Assembly (NCBI RefSeq): GCF_024139115.2
Contig: NC_085140.1
Location: 99,150,988 to 99,214,987, forward strand
Length of the DNA stretch: 64,000 bases
Source of the DNA: Armigeres subalbatus
Lineage: Eukaryota > Arthropoda > Insecta > Diptera > Culicidae
Direction: 5' to 3'
Shown here: in pieces, positions 11,826-23,796 of the stretch
Layout of the letters: each line of letters begins with the position of its first letter
How positions within the stretch are numbered: position 1 is the stretch's first letter
Translations under genes and position numbers: made by a program
Notes under the pieces: model-generated
The model's input: the letters and a program-made list of their open reading frames with translations, nothing else
The model's database searches: none
What the model was told of the DNA's origin: nothing

Positions 11826-12497
11826 ATGCGATTTTGTGATAATGGTACCGCTTCTTTGCACACCAGCTCTCCTAATCGCTCCCTCGAGCTTTAATCCATC
11901 TAAGATAACAAATGACGTCGATATTTCATCCGCAACCCTTACACTTGATTTCGATCCGTCCAACGTTATACGAATCAGCCGTATCAGTTTCGCCGGAAAA
12001 CCATGTTCAAGCATAATTTGCCATAATTCATTCCGTTTCACTGAATCGTACGCCGCCTTGAAATCAATAAACAGATGATGTGTCTGCAAGTTGTACTCCC
12101 GGAATTTATCAAGGAATTGTCTCAGGGTAAACATTGATCGGCCCTCACGAAAACCTGCTTGGTATTCGCCGACGAAGGACTCTTCAAGCGGTCTCAATCT
12201 GTTGAACAGAATACGGGACATAATTTTGTACGCCGAATTAAGGAGGGTTATTCCTCGGTAATTGGCGCACTCCAGTCTGTGCCCTTTCTTAAAGAGAGGG
12301 CAAATGAGGCCGTCCAACCAGCTAGCAGGCATTTCCTCGTCTTCCCATATTTTCGACATAATATGGTGCAGAACTTCATAAAGCTGCTCACTGCCGTGTT
12401 TGAGAAGTTCAGCCGGGAGCTGGTCCTTCCCCGCCGCCTTATTGTTATTCAGCTCTTGAACAGCTTTTTTAACCTCATCTAGTGTAGGTGACTCCAC
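11826..12497 (-). pseudogene. Reverse transcriptase fragment
   Basis: The minus-strand frame encodes the fingers and palm of a non-LTR reverse transcriptase. Visible motifs are NNNKAAGKDQLPAELLKHG, YRGITLLNSAYKIMSR, GEYQAGFREGRS and the motif A region LFIDFKAAYDSVKR with its catalytic Asp. After SFVILDGLK the usual QGDGLSNLLFN block is missing, so motif B is deleted. The frame then resumes at LEGAIRRAGVQRSGTIITKSH and is cut by the insertion at 11696-11825 before the FADD motif. It resembles the element at 23.1-25.5 kb. It is non-functional. Confidence 0.8.
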
Positions 12498-13129
12498 AGT
12501 TTGTCCATCGTCGCTAAAATTATTCTGTTCACCGATGCACCGTCACTTCCTCCATTCAACAAAGTCCATTGGTCCATTGACTCCACCCAAAAAGAGGAAA
12601 AGATGGGTCATCTAAAAGCAAATTATAGTCGTTCCATACTCTTCCGACCATCACTCATAAGTATTAGCAACAATAGTAAGAACTAGAGCACAGTGTGGAA
12701 AATCTTACTCCGTAATGCACCACGAAAAAGTGTCTACCCAGCATTTCAGGCTCCGTTAACTGCCTGGCTAATTGTTTCACCCCCCAGGTCATTCATCCCC
12801 TCGGCACGGGTCGCCTAACACCTTGGGATTCGGGGTTAGGGACGTCATATTGTCAGCTTCAGTGTTGTACCGAGCCTGGCGATATGACCGGATTTACACC
12901 GTTACGCACTACTTCAGAGTATCCATATCCCAGCGTAACGGGATATAGATGGGATACATCACCAAGGAAAAAAAATGTTCGAAATATAAAAGATATTCTA
13001 AATATTTCTGGTTTGTGGGGAAAAAAAGATTACAAATTAAAAAGAAATCATAGATCATTAATCAACGGCTACATATCATACAATTAGAACGAGTTTTTTA
13101 TTTGTCTCAACTAATAAAAACTCATTTTA
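12498..13129. other. No gene recognised; possible retroelement flank
   Basis: The GC-richer block at 12700-12900 (for example gggattcggggttagggac) differs from the AT-rich surroundings and may be part of the adjoining retroelement, but I cannot show it. No protein motif was found. Confidence 0.3.
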
Positions 13130-13644
13130 ATCGTATGTAGGCTGACCAGATCATTTCGAGGAAAAAAACGGGACAAACGCACTTGCAAAACGGGACATGT
13201 CAAACAACCTTGTGACAATATGTGACAATATGTGGTTTAAATTCCAAAGTAGTTTTACGAAAAATATCGTAAAAAGACAAATGCAAAGAACGCAATAGTT
13301 TATTAGTGTAGTAGGATTATTGATGTCTCGTGCCAAATCCCTTTCCATTCGACATTTTATGTAATTCCATGTTTGGCACATGAGAATAAATATCAAATTT
13401 AATCAATTTACAGTATCTTTTAATCGAAATTGATTCAAATGATTGAAATAATTTTCACTCCTCGGAAATATTTCAACTGATTTTGTTCCCATGTATTTCT
13501 AAAAAGGTGGAATTCATGGGATTTCGCGGTGAAATTTAAAAAAACATCCTACATAGTAAAAGTTATAGATAGTGGAATATATAGATGAGCGAAGATAAAT
13601 CCTCTGTCTCCAAACGAACTGTCAAACGTGTCTCCAAACGAGCA

Positions 13645-13652
13645 TGACGTCA
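13645..13652. promoter_or_regulatory. CRE-like octamer TGACGTCA (1 of 2)
   Basis: An exact match to the palindromic cAMP-response element. It lies inside a MITE, 35 bp from a second exact copy. Regulatory activity is not shown by sequence alone. Confidence 0.35.
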
Positions 13653-13679
13653 CGATTTCAATGGAAATGTTAAGAACTG

Positions 13680-13687
13680 TGACGTCA
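13680..13687. promoter_or_regulatory. CRE-like octamer TGACGTCA (2 of 2)
   Basis: The second exact palindromic CRE octamer in the same MITE. It is followed by an alternating purine-pyrimidine stretch (atatgcgcgtgcgc). Confidence 0.35.
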
Positions 13688-13858
13688 TATGCGCGTGCGC
13701 ACGGTCAAAAAAACCGACTCAGCCATGCTTTCGCTCATCTATAGATTCTACTATCTATAGTAAAGGTAGCCTCACACCTCGGGAAAATGTTGGTCCCCGT
13801 GTGTTTTGAAAGGGGCCGGGATGTGGATTTTCTTTGTCGATATTCCGTCAGTCCCGCC

Positions 13859-15290
13859 CATTGGCGTAACTAGCTCCGATGCCTAGGGGGGGCTATAGCA
13901 CCTTCAACTAATTTCTCTGTTTCGAGCTTTTTTTCAAAAAAAAAATCGAACATTTTACCACCTCATTAAGTTACATATCTTAATGGTAATGTGATAAATC
14001 CGGTCAAGCTATCTAAGGCAATTGCGTATCAATCAAACTCATCCATATACTCTCAAGCACGTGCTTTCTGTTGTAGCCCACAGTATAGAAGCGTGTTCAC
14101 CTACCTTCCGATGATTGCTACAACGACTCAAATTGATAGCGTGTGGTTAATGCAATATTTCTTAAGGGATTTCGATGGAAATCCTCAAAGGATTCCGATT
14201 TGACGACGACGAGATTTACCCAAGTATACCGAAGGGAACCTTCAGGGATTCTGAAGGCAATCTACCAAGGATTCAAACAGGAATGTTGCAAGAAGTCCGA
14301 AGGGAATGTTCCAGGGATTCCAAATCCTCCCGAGATGCCGACGGGAATATTCCAGTGATTCCAACTGAAATGTTACAGAAGTTCCAACGGGAATATTCCA
14401 GAGATTCCGTCAGAAATCCTCCAGGAATTCCAACGTCCAAGAATTCCGAAGCCATCTGTCGAGTTATCCCGAAGCAAATCGTCGAGGGACTCCGAATTAA
14501 TCCTCCAGAGATTCCGTAAAGAGCCCTCCAGTGATTCCGAAGGGAATCCTCCAGCCAACGCTCTACGATTGAGTTTGGCCTTCTTTTGCACTCGTTCATA
14601 CTGCGATAGCAATCAAGTCACTTTTGAACTGTCATTTTCTCTACGAGCCTACCTTGATTCTGTATACCGTGCCTAAGGGTATCCCACTACGATACCGAAA
14701 AGAATCCAGTGTAAATTCTTCTGGGTTCCAGTCGGAGTACTTCGACGATTCTGAAAGGAATTCCCTAGAGATTCCAATGAGAATTCTTCTTGGATTCTGA
14801 TGGGGATTCCTCTCAGATTCTGATGAAAATCCTTCTCGAATGCGGATGGAAATGGTGGAGATTATCATGCAGTAAGTAAGTAAGTCTGCTGATAAACTGT
14901 CACTCCAGTGCCAGTCCGTGTGGTTGATCACATGTCTTTGACTGCTGGCAAAGTACCATGATTGCTTTGATTGATATCTTGGTGGCTCTCCGTTGTTGTT
15001 CATATCGAGCTTACTTTGATGTTTTCAAATCAATTAGATATTGCCTTTCCATTATGATCATCAAGAACAATTTCACTGCCACACAGGAATCTTTCTCAGA
15101 AATGAGAAACAAGCTTATTTGTCTTTCACTCATTTCATTATGATATGAATATAGGAGATAACTATTTTGTCTTCAAACTTTTTCAGTAATTCATTATGCT
15201 CTATGTTAAAAATTGATATCACTGCTAACTAACTTTTCAAATCCTAGGGGGGGGGCTATTTTTTTTTCTAGGGCTAAGGCTAAGCCAATG
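13859..15290. mobile_element. hAT-like element nested in another hAT-like element
   Basis: It starts CATTGGCGTAACTAG and ends with the inverse of CATTGGCTTAGCC. Flanking 8-mers are gtcccgcc and atcccgcc (7 of 8 identical), consistent with an 8-bp hAT duplication. Next to both ends lies a run cctaggggggg. The interior (14150-14860) is a decayed GGAATTCC-type repeat, and no transposase is seen. Confidence 0.6.
14150..14860. repeat. Decayed GGAATCC/GGATTCC repeat
   Basis: Motifs such as gggattcc, ggaatcctcc and gattccga recur irregularly. The overlapping frames in several phases (14143-14612) share Gly-Ile-Pro and Arg-Asp-Ser repeats and are artefacts of the repeat. Confidence 0.5.
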
Positions 15291-15608
15291 ATCCCGCCCC
15301 TTTGCAATAACACGGAAACAAAATCTGTGGACAGGTTTCCGAAGTTGTACTATTTTACGGCTGGTTTACAGTTCGGAGAAATGTTCCCCCGGATTTCGTG
15401 ATTTGTTAATTTATACGGTTTTCATGATATTTTTTTGCTAGCTTTCATCCACTTTCTTTGTGTTGTATCATTTGAATGAAATTTTAGAGCTCTATGAAAA
15501 AACGGGACAAATTGAGGATTTTTTAGATTACGACGGTACTGTACTGAAAGGGCTGAAAAACGGTACTGTCCCGTTAAATACGGTACGTATGGTCAGCCTA
15601 ATCGTATG

Positions 15609-17861
15609 AGACTGCGTAGCCGTTTATTAATGATCTATGGTTAAACCTCACAGTCGTTTGCAAAAGTTTCTAAAAAGGAAGAAACGTAAGATACATAACT
15701 GTCTAAATGTATAGGAGTATAGGCTTTGCATAGCTCATCGCCAGGAAAAAAAAAATAAAATGCATCAGTGTCCTATGTCTCTGGTAATTGTGAATGTCGC
15801 TAATTTTGTCTATCCTGGAAGTCATATGGCGTCTGATATAGGAATCAAAATTGATATAAGACCTCAGATTAATACACTGATTCACTTGGCGAATAAGAAT
15901 GACAATTAGAAAAGAACTGTTAATAATTATGCAAATCATGCATTTTGTATTTCAATTCATTTCCAAATCAGAATCAAACAACTTCTTATCATTTGTAACT
16001 CGATACATATCAGCAACTTCAAACATGATCTAAATTAATTACTCAGTCATTTAAAAGCTTCATATCATACCCTCATTAATCTGCATTCAAATCTCATTAG
16101 CAGATAAGGCACTTGTCAAAACTTAAACAGAGTACCTTTAACCATGAATAGCTACAAACACGCAGCATCGTTTTTGAATAAATTACAGGTCAGTTTGATT
16201 TAATTAGGCATTAAGGTACAAGTCGTGGTTTGCATATCTCACCGAAGTTTTGCTTCATAACGCGCGATTTATTGAATCGCACACCGGCTCTTAAGGTTCT
16301 GAAAACATGAATGGCATTGTAGGTGTTGTTCGGTTTTTTTTTCTTCAACTTGCTACATTCATTTATCATTTCTATTGTTTCTGTTATTGGTACAAGGTTT
16401 ACCTCCTGTCCAGACGCGTTAATTCGAGGTTCGGTGATGAGCAGGGTTAATAAATTTATCTTCCAATTTTAGGTGGCAAATAAATTGTGAGACCAGCTGC
16501 ACCAGTTTGCTCTACCGCACTGGGAAAAACAAGCGACGCACACGTACGACAAGATACTTCCCACCCGCAAGATAAATGGCTTCTCGGTTCGGTGCAATGG
16601 ACCTCTGACCGACCGAAACCACCTCAAAAGTGATGGACATGGAGCGATTGGCTTATCGCGATCGCTAATTAGCTATGGTCACATACTAAGATCGTGGGAC
16701 CTCATGCAAGTCTAGTAGCTAGTGGTACGGGTTTTACTGCGTAGTAGGGGGTGGGTTCGAATATGGTTCGGACATTTTCCGAACTGCTTGCGCCATCGAT
16801 AATCATTTTGGTGGTTAACTTTTAGGTGCTGTTTGTGAATAGAAGTCAGCGCCATTCACAGCATTGCATTCCATCTACGATGAAAAGTTATGCAGTACTT
16901 AATCAGTTTAACCATAAAATGGCAAATGTCATCTGAAACTGCAATATCAACTGCCCGAAATTGTAACAGCTATCGCAACAACTTTAATTATAAACATTGT
17001 ATATCTATCGAGCATTTTTTTATTTTTGGGTTTGCAGGTCCTAATTAATAAAACAGAGGAACTTGAGAGAAAGCATCAAGTGGAATCGAAATCATGTCAT
17101 TTTTTGTAGAATTTATTTTTTTGTCGGTTACATAAAAGGTTGCATTTTGAGCAATTCATAGATAAAGTTCATTGATGATGTTTAAGCACAGATTTTGTGA
17201 TTTAAGTGCCAAATACAAAAAAGGAAGTAAAGGCAAAAGATGTTGTATCGAAAATTGACGTACTTCTGTGGGGGACCCATTGCCATTGGGGGTGAGCCTG
17301 GCTGAACTATAGTTCGAACTCAGTGCTACGCCGGTGTTAACGTTGAAGTTTGGCTACCATCAGCACAAAAGGGTAGAGTTCAGTCCGGCTTGGCTTAGGG
17401 TCACACAATCGGCGGTGGTAACTTTTCTCACCCTTCGGCAGCGGATGAAAAGCACCGAAAATTATGATTTTTTACACTCGTGCGACTCATATCTCACCTC
17501 CCAAAGCGCATGGCGGATTTTTGTGCCATTGTTGTTTAGTCTCCATTCGCTTGGCGTGTCGTTGGGAAACTTAATGGCGTGGCTAATTGAAATAATGCTC
17601 GGCAATGTTGAATGACATGAAGATCTGCTTAGCTCGCCGGCTGCTGCTTAGAACCCATTACAAATGATTAGACAAATTTTGAAACAAAATCGTTATTAGC
17701 AATGACCTTCAACACAGCAGTATAATTAGTTCAAAAACTGCATCTGGTTTTAATTGGAAATTAACGAGTTTTTCATCGAGTTGTAGAACTAGAAGAAGCT
17801 GATCGTGGGTTATTCAATCCGAAGGAGAAATCGCAATCCTGGGAAAAAAATAATTGGCACA
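15609..17861. other. No gene recognised
   Basis: AT-rich sequence. Around 16717-16775 a stretch carries a box-B-like gggttcgaatatgg about 45 bp after tagctagtggtacggg, which faintly resembles a tRNA-derived SINE head, but no stem structure could be confirmed. The 93-codon frame at 17334-17615 has no recognised motif. Confidence 0.35.
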
Positions 17862-18475
17862 TCAGATCTAAAATTATGTAGGATAGAGGAAAATAGAGCC
17901 AAAATAATAGACAGGAAACTTGTAAAAAATTAAATTTTTCACATTTAGATGAAACATTTAACATTTTAGCTCAGGGGCTGTCCATATACCACGTGGACAG
18001 GTTTTGGTCAGTTTTAGATACCTCCCTCTCCCATCGTGGACATTTGTTCATATAAATTTTTAAAAATTTGTATGGACAGTGGACATTTGCCATAACACCC
18101 TCCGCCTCCCCCTAAACTGTTCACGTGGTACATGGATAGATCCTAAGCAAAACGCCCCAGTGCGACTATCCTACAATGTACTACGCGTCTCCTCGCACTG
18201 TTGATACCAGAATTCTGATTGATGACGCGTAGCATTAACGTTGCTTCCTGAGATTGCGTTTAGTGCGTTTGCGTTTTTTTAGTGCGTTTGCGAGTTTTTC
18301 GGAAATAGAAGCGCACCACTTTTTTAAAATGTGGATATTATGCAAATGAATTAGATTTTCTTCAATTTGAAGATGGCATCAGGTAGCTATGTTGTTTACC
18401 TGTTGCAAATGGAAAAAATACCCAGATTACATATTACAACCAAACCAAACAATAAATTAACAATAAATCCTGCTT
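17862..18475. mobile_element. Diverged copy of the 51.4-kb TA-flanked MITE
   Basis: Blocks such as agatctaaaattatgtagg, caaaacgcccc, ctacaatgtact and accacttttttaaaatgtg line up in order with the intact element at 51407-51941. This copy lacks clear ends and is interrupted by a second MITE (17974-18143). Confidence 0.65.
17974..18143. mobile_element. 170-bp MITE with CCACGTG-containing TIRs
   Basis: The left end ggggctgtccatataccacg is mirrored by the right end, whose inverse reads ggatctatccatgtaccacg, and both continue into tgnacag. The central sequence is a cluster of tggaca motifs. It interrupts the older MITE copy at 17862-18475, which supports insertion. The exact target duplication was not resolved. 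Confidence 0.65.
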
Positions 18476-18699
18476 CACTGTTTCGTGACCCCTAAGTGTT
18501 AAGAATTAGATTTCGGTGTCATAGTTTGTCATAATTTGTTAATAACTTTTTTCAAAAGCTATTTCCAACTCAGGATTTTGATGCACTTCAGTTGTTTTGA
18601 AATATCTAAATTTCAGAAAAAATCTAATATTTTTCCTTAAATTTGGTTAAATATGCCAACAAAGTTCATGGTGGAGTTTCTGAAATAATCGAAACTATG

Positions 18700-21480
18700 A
18701 TTTTTTTTTTAATTCCTACAGGCATTTCTCAGAAAATTTCATTAGGAATTCCTTTTGTTAGAAATTCCTTTGTAAAATCCTATGACAATTTCAGCAGAAT
18801 TTTTTGATTTAAGAAAGAGTAACCCATTCAGGTTCTCTTTGGGAAATTCCTTAAGTAAAACATACAATATTCCTGCAGGAATTAATTCGGAAATTTATTA
18901 AAGAATGAACTATTTTTCGAAGGAATTCCTGAAAGAATTTTCTAAAGGACTTTCCGAGAGAATTCCTGAAGTAGTGTGGGAAAGTGGAGTAGGAACCTTT
19001 TAAGAAAATATTTAGGAAATCCCCACAGACATTTTCGAAGGAATTCCTAACAGTATTTCCAAAATGCATCAGAGGCTGCTCTTCCTCGATTGCACACCCC
19101 AGAGCCAGATTCTCTGTAAATTCTTTAGCTGGTCTCTCTTCCTGCATACGCACTACATGTCCAACCCATTGTAATTTGCCTTATTTTATCAACCTTCCTA
19201 TATCTGCATTTTTGTATACTTTGTTTAACTCGTGATTCATTCATTCGTCTGCGCCATTTACCATTATCCACCACGCTGCCAACTATTGAGAGCAGTATTA
19301 TCAACTCAAACACTTCGATAAATCGATAATCTGCATGTTTTAACGTCCATGATTCATGGCCGTACAGGACGAATCTGGACGAATCAACGATGTGTATAGA
19401 GCTAGTTTTGTCAGTGCCTGTAGGTAGCTTCATAAAGTTACAAAATAATTTACTGGTGGAATTTTCAAAGGATTACCCGGAAAAATTCTCTATAAATTGC
19501 TTAACTTAGTTTTGGAAGAATTCCTATGGGAATTTCAGGAAAAATTGTCAAGGAACTTGCTAATGAACTTCTAGAGGAATTACTGAAAAAAAACCCGAAG
19601 AAATTATTAAAATAATATTCCGAAGAAATAACAAACAAATTTTCAAAGAAATTCCAAAGCTAATCTCCAAAGTTGAAAGAAATTTCCGAAGTAATCCGTA
19701 AATAAATTTCTGAAGGAGTTTTTAGAGAATGTTTTGGAATTCTGAAACAATTTCCTAAGGAACTCCTAAAACATTCTCTGTAGATATTTCATAAAGAATT
19801 CTCGAAAGATTTTCAGAAGGTATATCCGATTTTCTAAACGAAGTCTTGACGGAATGTACAAAGGAATTTTCGGAGATATCTAAGACTGTCAGAAGTTCCT
19901 TCAGGAGTTATTTTGAAAAAAAAAAACCTTCCGGGACTTTTTCCGGATATTCCTTCAGGAATTCTTAAGAAAATTTCGTGCTAGAACTTCTGAATTCCTT
20001 AAGGAATTACCGGGAAAATATCTTTACGATTTTTCCAAGGTTTTTTTAAATAAATTTCTGAAGGAACTTTTTCCGAACTAATTCCTGAGAGAAATTCCAA
20101 AATATAGATATGAGAATTTCCGAAAGCTTTTCTGGAATTCGTTTCCGGAGGAGTTTTTGTAGAACTTCTTGAGGAAATTTCCGAGGGAATTCCTGGACGA
20201 ATCTCCATATGAGTTTTTGGAGAATTATAAAACAAACCCGAAGGAATTCATGGAGAAATCTAGGAATTACTTCAGAAGTACCAGTAGGCATTTCCTCTGA
20301 AATTCTATTAGAAATTTCTTCATAAATTCTTTTGAGAATACCTCCGGAAATTCCTTCAAAAATTTCTTCTGGGAAATCGTTCAGAAATACCTTCAAAATC
20401 TCTTAAAGTAGTTCAAACGGGAATTATTTTCGAAAATCCATTCAGGCTCTCTTTTAAAAATGCCTTCGGAAAGACATTTAGAAATTCCTGCCCAAAACCC
20501 TCCAAGAATTTCTTCAAAACTTCTCCAAAAATTTATTAACCTTCCAGGACTCGCTTGGTCCTCAACCGCTCACGCAGTCCCACTTCTGTTGTGAACGAGA
20601 AGCGTGCTTTTTTCAAAGGTGTTGTACTTTTTACTTTGTACTTTTTGTACCAAGAATTCCTTTGGATATTTCACCAGGGATTTCTTTAAAAGTTTCTTCG
20701 AAAAGCCTCCGGGATTCCTTCTTAGATTTATTCCAAGACATCCATTGAAAATTAATTAGAGAATGAAATAGTTTTTGGTGGAGTTGCTAATTAAATTTTC
20801 GAAAAAAAATAAAACAAACAAAATAAACAACTAACACTGAAAAAATCCGAAGGTATTACTGAAAGAATTTCGTAAAGAACCCATGAAGGCATTTTCGATG
20901 GAATTCTTGCAAGAAGTTCTGGAAGAATTCCCGGAGAATGTTTTAAAGGAATGGCTGGAAGAAGTTCTGAAGAATTTCCTTAGGAAAATTTGGAAGAAAT
21001 CCCTTATGCAATCCCTTGAAGAATTTATTTAAGGAATCCATAGAATATTTGCCGAAGAAATTCATAAGGAGGTATTGCTTTAAAAAATTAAAGAGTTGCT
21101 AAAAAGTTTTTGAAGAAACTCCAAATGGAATATCTTGAGAAATTTGTTAAGAAATATCCGGAGGAATCGCTAAAGAAACTTCCGAAGGAATTTCTCAACG
21201 ATTCTCCTAAGGAATTCATAACAACATTTTCGTAGAAATTACTGAAACATTTTTTTTATGCATTCCATAAGGAATTTCCTGAAGAAATTCGTGAAGGGTT
21301 TTCAGAAGAAATCCGTAATGGAATTTCTGAACGAATTTTCGGAGAAATTTCGTAAGACATTTCCAGAAAAATACATAGAGTAATTTTCTAAGGTTTTTTA
21401 TTGAAACTTTTCGGACGAATATCTGAAGAAATTTACTAAAAAATATACCAAGTGGTTTTGGCGCTTTGGGCATGTATTCA
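18700..21480. repeat. Long decayed GGAATTCC-type repeat region
   Basis: Nearly 2.8 kb of ggaattcc, gaaattcc, ttcctgaag and similar units at irregular spacing, an old relative of the 24-bp minisatellite. Frames on either strand are Phe/Leu/Lys/Glu-rich artefacts. It is interrupted by an RT fragment at 19065-19440 and by a non-repetitive patch at about 20540-20655. Confidence 0.55.
19065..19440 (-). pseudogene. C-terminal RT fragment of a non-LTR element
   Basis: The minus-strand protein contains FVLYGHESWTLKHAD, VFELIILLSIVG and WRRRMNESRVKQ, then QITMGWTCSAYAGRETS. These match the conserved region downstream of the RT palm in RTE-like elements (LYG-E-WTL, then WxGH-type motifs). The usual WLGH is altered to MGWTC and a second short frame (18851-19153) carries RMQEERPAKEF, so a frameshift separates the two. 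It may come from the same family as the element at 23.1-25.5 kb. Confidence 0.65.
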
Positions 21481-21557
21481 AGCCTTCACAAAAGCCTTTG
21501 TACCACAACAAACATCATTTGTGAGTCACCTATACAGGCAGTGTTGTCTTACAGTGT

Positions 21558-21660
21558 TGATTTTACTCCATCCAAACGATATGGACATTTAGAAAAAACA
21601 AATAGCCTTCTAGCATTTACTTAGTAAAGATTGTAAAATCGTTTGGATGGAGTAAAATCA
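21558..21660. repeat. Perfect 23-bp inverted repeat
   Basis: The arm tgattttactccatccaaac plus gat (21558-21580) is repeated as an exact inverse at 21638-21660, with a 57-nt AT-rich loop. Outside the arms the pairing stops abruptly. It could be a small foldback MITE or a transcribed hairpin; nothing else is visible. Confidence 0.7.
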
Positions 21661-22244
21661 AAGCAGAATTTTTTGCATAGAGGGTTGGACACACTGCCTA
21701 CAGATTTAGGTGCCCAACTGAATGAGGCTTTGGCTTAGACGAATTCCAAAGACCAGTTAAACATTTTTTGTATTATTCTACTAAGTAGATTAAATTCTAG
21801 TAGACAACCTAATTCAAATTCACAACTAATCAACAAACCTTTTCATTAACCAATGATTGTCACCACACAGTCTTAGATACACCATCACATGAGGTAGATT
21901 TGAAATTAAATTCTGACGAGTTCCACCTCAACAACATTCTAACAACTAACTAACAAAAACAATCATAACATGAGTTTAGTACTATTCCAATCAATTCTAC
22001 CACGATGTATTGTCTCACAACTGCAAGGCCATCTTCAGTGTCTCTTATTTTACTAGACTCGACTCAAGTTAATTGATTATTTCATTGCGATTGGTCATCG
22101 GCGTGACATAATTATGATCAGCGTAGCGCCGACCCAAAATCGTCGGCGGCGGCGGCGTGAGTAAAACCACCGGCGGCGGCGGCGCACAGGTCTTGGGCTG
22201 TGCAACAAAAGATCAATTGGACCAAAATCTGGAATCTAGAGAAT
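21661..22244. other. No gene; GGC triplet tracts
   Basis: Unassigned sequence with two short cggcggcggcgg tracts (about 22139-22157 and 22170-22189) separated by gtgagtaaaaccac. No protein or RNA gene was recognised. Confidence 0.4.
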
Positions 22245-23088
22245 GAAGGCAAAAGGTTCGGAAGCCTCCTTTGAAGAAGCTCGGAATTTTTCTTTCAAGT
22301 AGTTTGGAAGCCTCCTTCTAGAGACTCGGACACCTGATTTCAAGAGGCTCGGAAGCCTTCTTCCAACAGGCTCGGAAGCCTCCTTTTAAGAGGCTCGGAA
22401 GCCTCCTTTCAAGAGGCTCGGAAGCCTTCTTTCAAGAGGCGAGGAAGCCTCCTTTAAAGAAGCTCGGAGGATCGGAATTTTTCTTTCAAGTGGCTTGGAA
22501 GCCTTCTTCTAGAGGCTCGGAAGCCTTCTTTCAAGAGGCTCGGAAGCTTCCTTTCAAGAGGCTCGGAAGCCTCCTTTCAAGAGGCTCGGAAGCCTCCTTT
22601 CAAGAGGCTCGGAAGCCTTCTTTCAAGTGGCTCGGAAACCTCCTTTCAAGAAGCTCAGAAGCCTTCTTTCAAGGGCCTCGGAAGCCTCCTTTCAAAAAAC
22701 TCGGAAGCCTTCTTCCAACAGGCTCGGAAGCCTCCTTTTAAGAAGCATGGAAGCCTCCTTTCACAAGGCTCTAAAGTCTCCCTCAAGAGGATCGGAATTT
22801 TTCTTTCAAGTGGCTTGGAAGCCTTCTTCTAGAGGCTCGGAAGCCTTCTTTCAAGAGGCTCGGAAGCTTCCTTTCAAGAGGCTCGGAAGCCTCCTTTCAA
22901 GAGGCTCGGAAGCCTTCTTTCAAGAGGCGCGGAAGCCTCCTTTCAAGAAGCTCAGAAGCCTTCTTTCAAGAGCCTCGGATGCCTCCTTTCAAGAGGCTCG
23001 GAAGCCTTCTTTCAAGTGGCTCGGAAACCTCCTTTCAAGAGACTCGGAAGCCTCCTTTCAAGAGGCTTGGAAGCCTCATACAAGCCTC
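22245..23088. repeat. 23-bp minisatellite
   Basis: Tandem 23-bp units close to ggctcggaagcctcctttca plus aga. Three units make 69 bp, so long frames show a 23-residue period. Variants include cttctttcaagtgg and aacaggctc types. The array ends exactly where the RT pseudogene on the minus strand stops being recognisable. Confidence 0.9.
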
Positions 23089-23796
23089 AGGCTTACATTG
23101 ACCTCTCTTGAGCCTCTCCCTATCATGTACTTCGTCTTCGGCGTGTTGATGATTAGTCCAATCCGTTTATCTTCGCTTTTCAGTCTGATGTAGGCTTCCT
23201 CCATCCTCTCAAAGTTCCGTGCCATGATATCAATGTCGTCAGCGGATCCAAATAACTGGACGGACTTCGTGAAAGTCGTACCACTCGGTTGATCCCTGCC
23301 CTTCGTATTATCCCTTCCAAAGCGATGTTGAATAGCAGACACGAAATACCATCACCTTGCCGTAATCCTCTGCGCGTTTCGAAGGGACTCGAGAATGCCC
23401 CTGAAACTCGAACTACGCACATCACCCGATCCATCGTCGCCTTGATCAACCGTATCAGTCCCGAAATCCGTTTTTGTGCATAAGCTGCCATAGCTGATCC
23501 CGATTGATTGTATCATATGCGGCTTTAAAGTCGATAAATAGATGATGCGTGGGCACGTTTTATTCGCGGCATTTCTGCAATACCTGACGATCGGTGAAAA
23601 CCTGATCTATGGTAGAGCGTTCACCCATAAATCCCGCCTGGTACTGCCCCACGTACTCTCTTGTAATTGGTGTTAGTCGGCGGCATAAAATTTGGGAGAG
23701 TACCTTGTAGGCGGCGTTCAGCAATGTGATTGCGCGGTAGTTGCTACAATCCAGCTTATCGCCCTTTTTGTAGATGGGGCACACGACACCTTCCAT
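23076..23796 (-). pseudogene. Reverse transcriptase domain, frameshifted
   Basis: Motifs in minus-strand order are MEGVVCPIYKKGDKLDCSN, YRAITLLNAAYKVLSQIL, GQYQAGFMGERSTIDQVF, GLRQGDGISCLLFNIALEG, and FGSADDIDIMARNF with KTKYM. These are RT motifs 1-2, B, C and D; the catalytic Asp pair is present but the usual FADD reads SADD. Three different frames are needed to read them. This copy lacks the thumb region. Confidence 0.8.

Larger units (their letters stand above)
13564..13759. mobile_element. MITE with about 30-bp TIRs, nested
   Basis: The left end TATAGATAGTGGAATATATA and the inverse right end differ at about two positions, and both continue into gatgagcgaa. The likely target duplication is TA. 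The element lies inside the hAT-like element at 13138-15600. Two TGACGTCA octamers sit in its centre. Confidence 0.7.
13138..15600. mobile_element. hAT-like element, 8-bp target duplication
   Basis: The ends are TAGGCTGACCA (13138) and its inverse TGGTCAGCCTA (ending 15600). They are flanked by an exact 8-bp direct repeat, ATCGTATG, at 13130-13137 and 15601-15608. Inside each end the motif aacgggaca recurs. An 8-bp duplication with short TIRs is the hAT pattern. No transposase is visible. Much of the 2463 bp consists of later insertions at 13564-13759 and 13859-15290. Confidence 0.8.

Noticed and set aside
16690..16790. A tRNA gene or SINE head with gggttcgaatatgg
   Set aside because: The B-box match is partial and no acceptor, D or anticodon stem could be drawn.
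17334..17615. A 93-codon frame with hydrophobic C-terminus
   Set aside because: No homology, no supporting splice or promoter signals, length compatible with chance.
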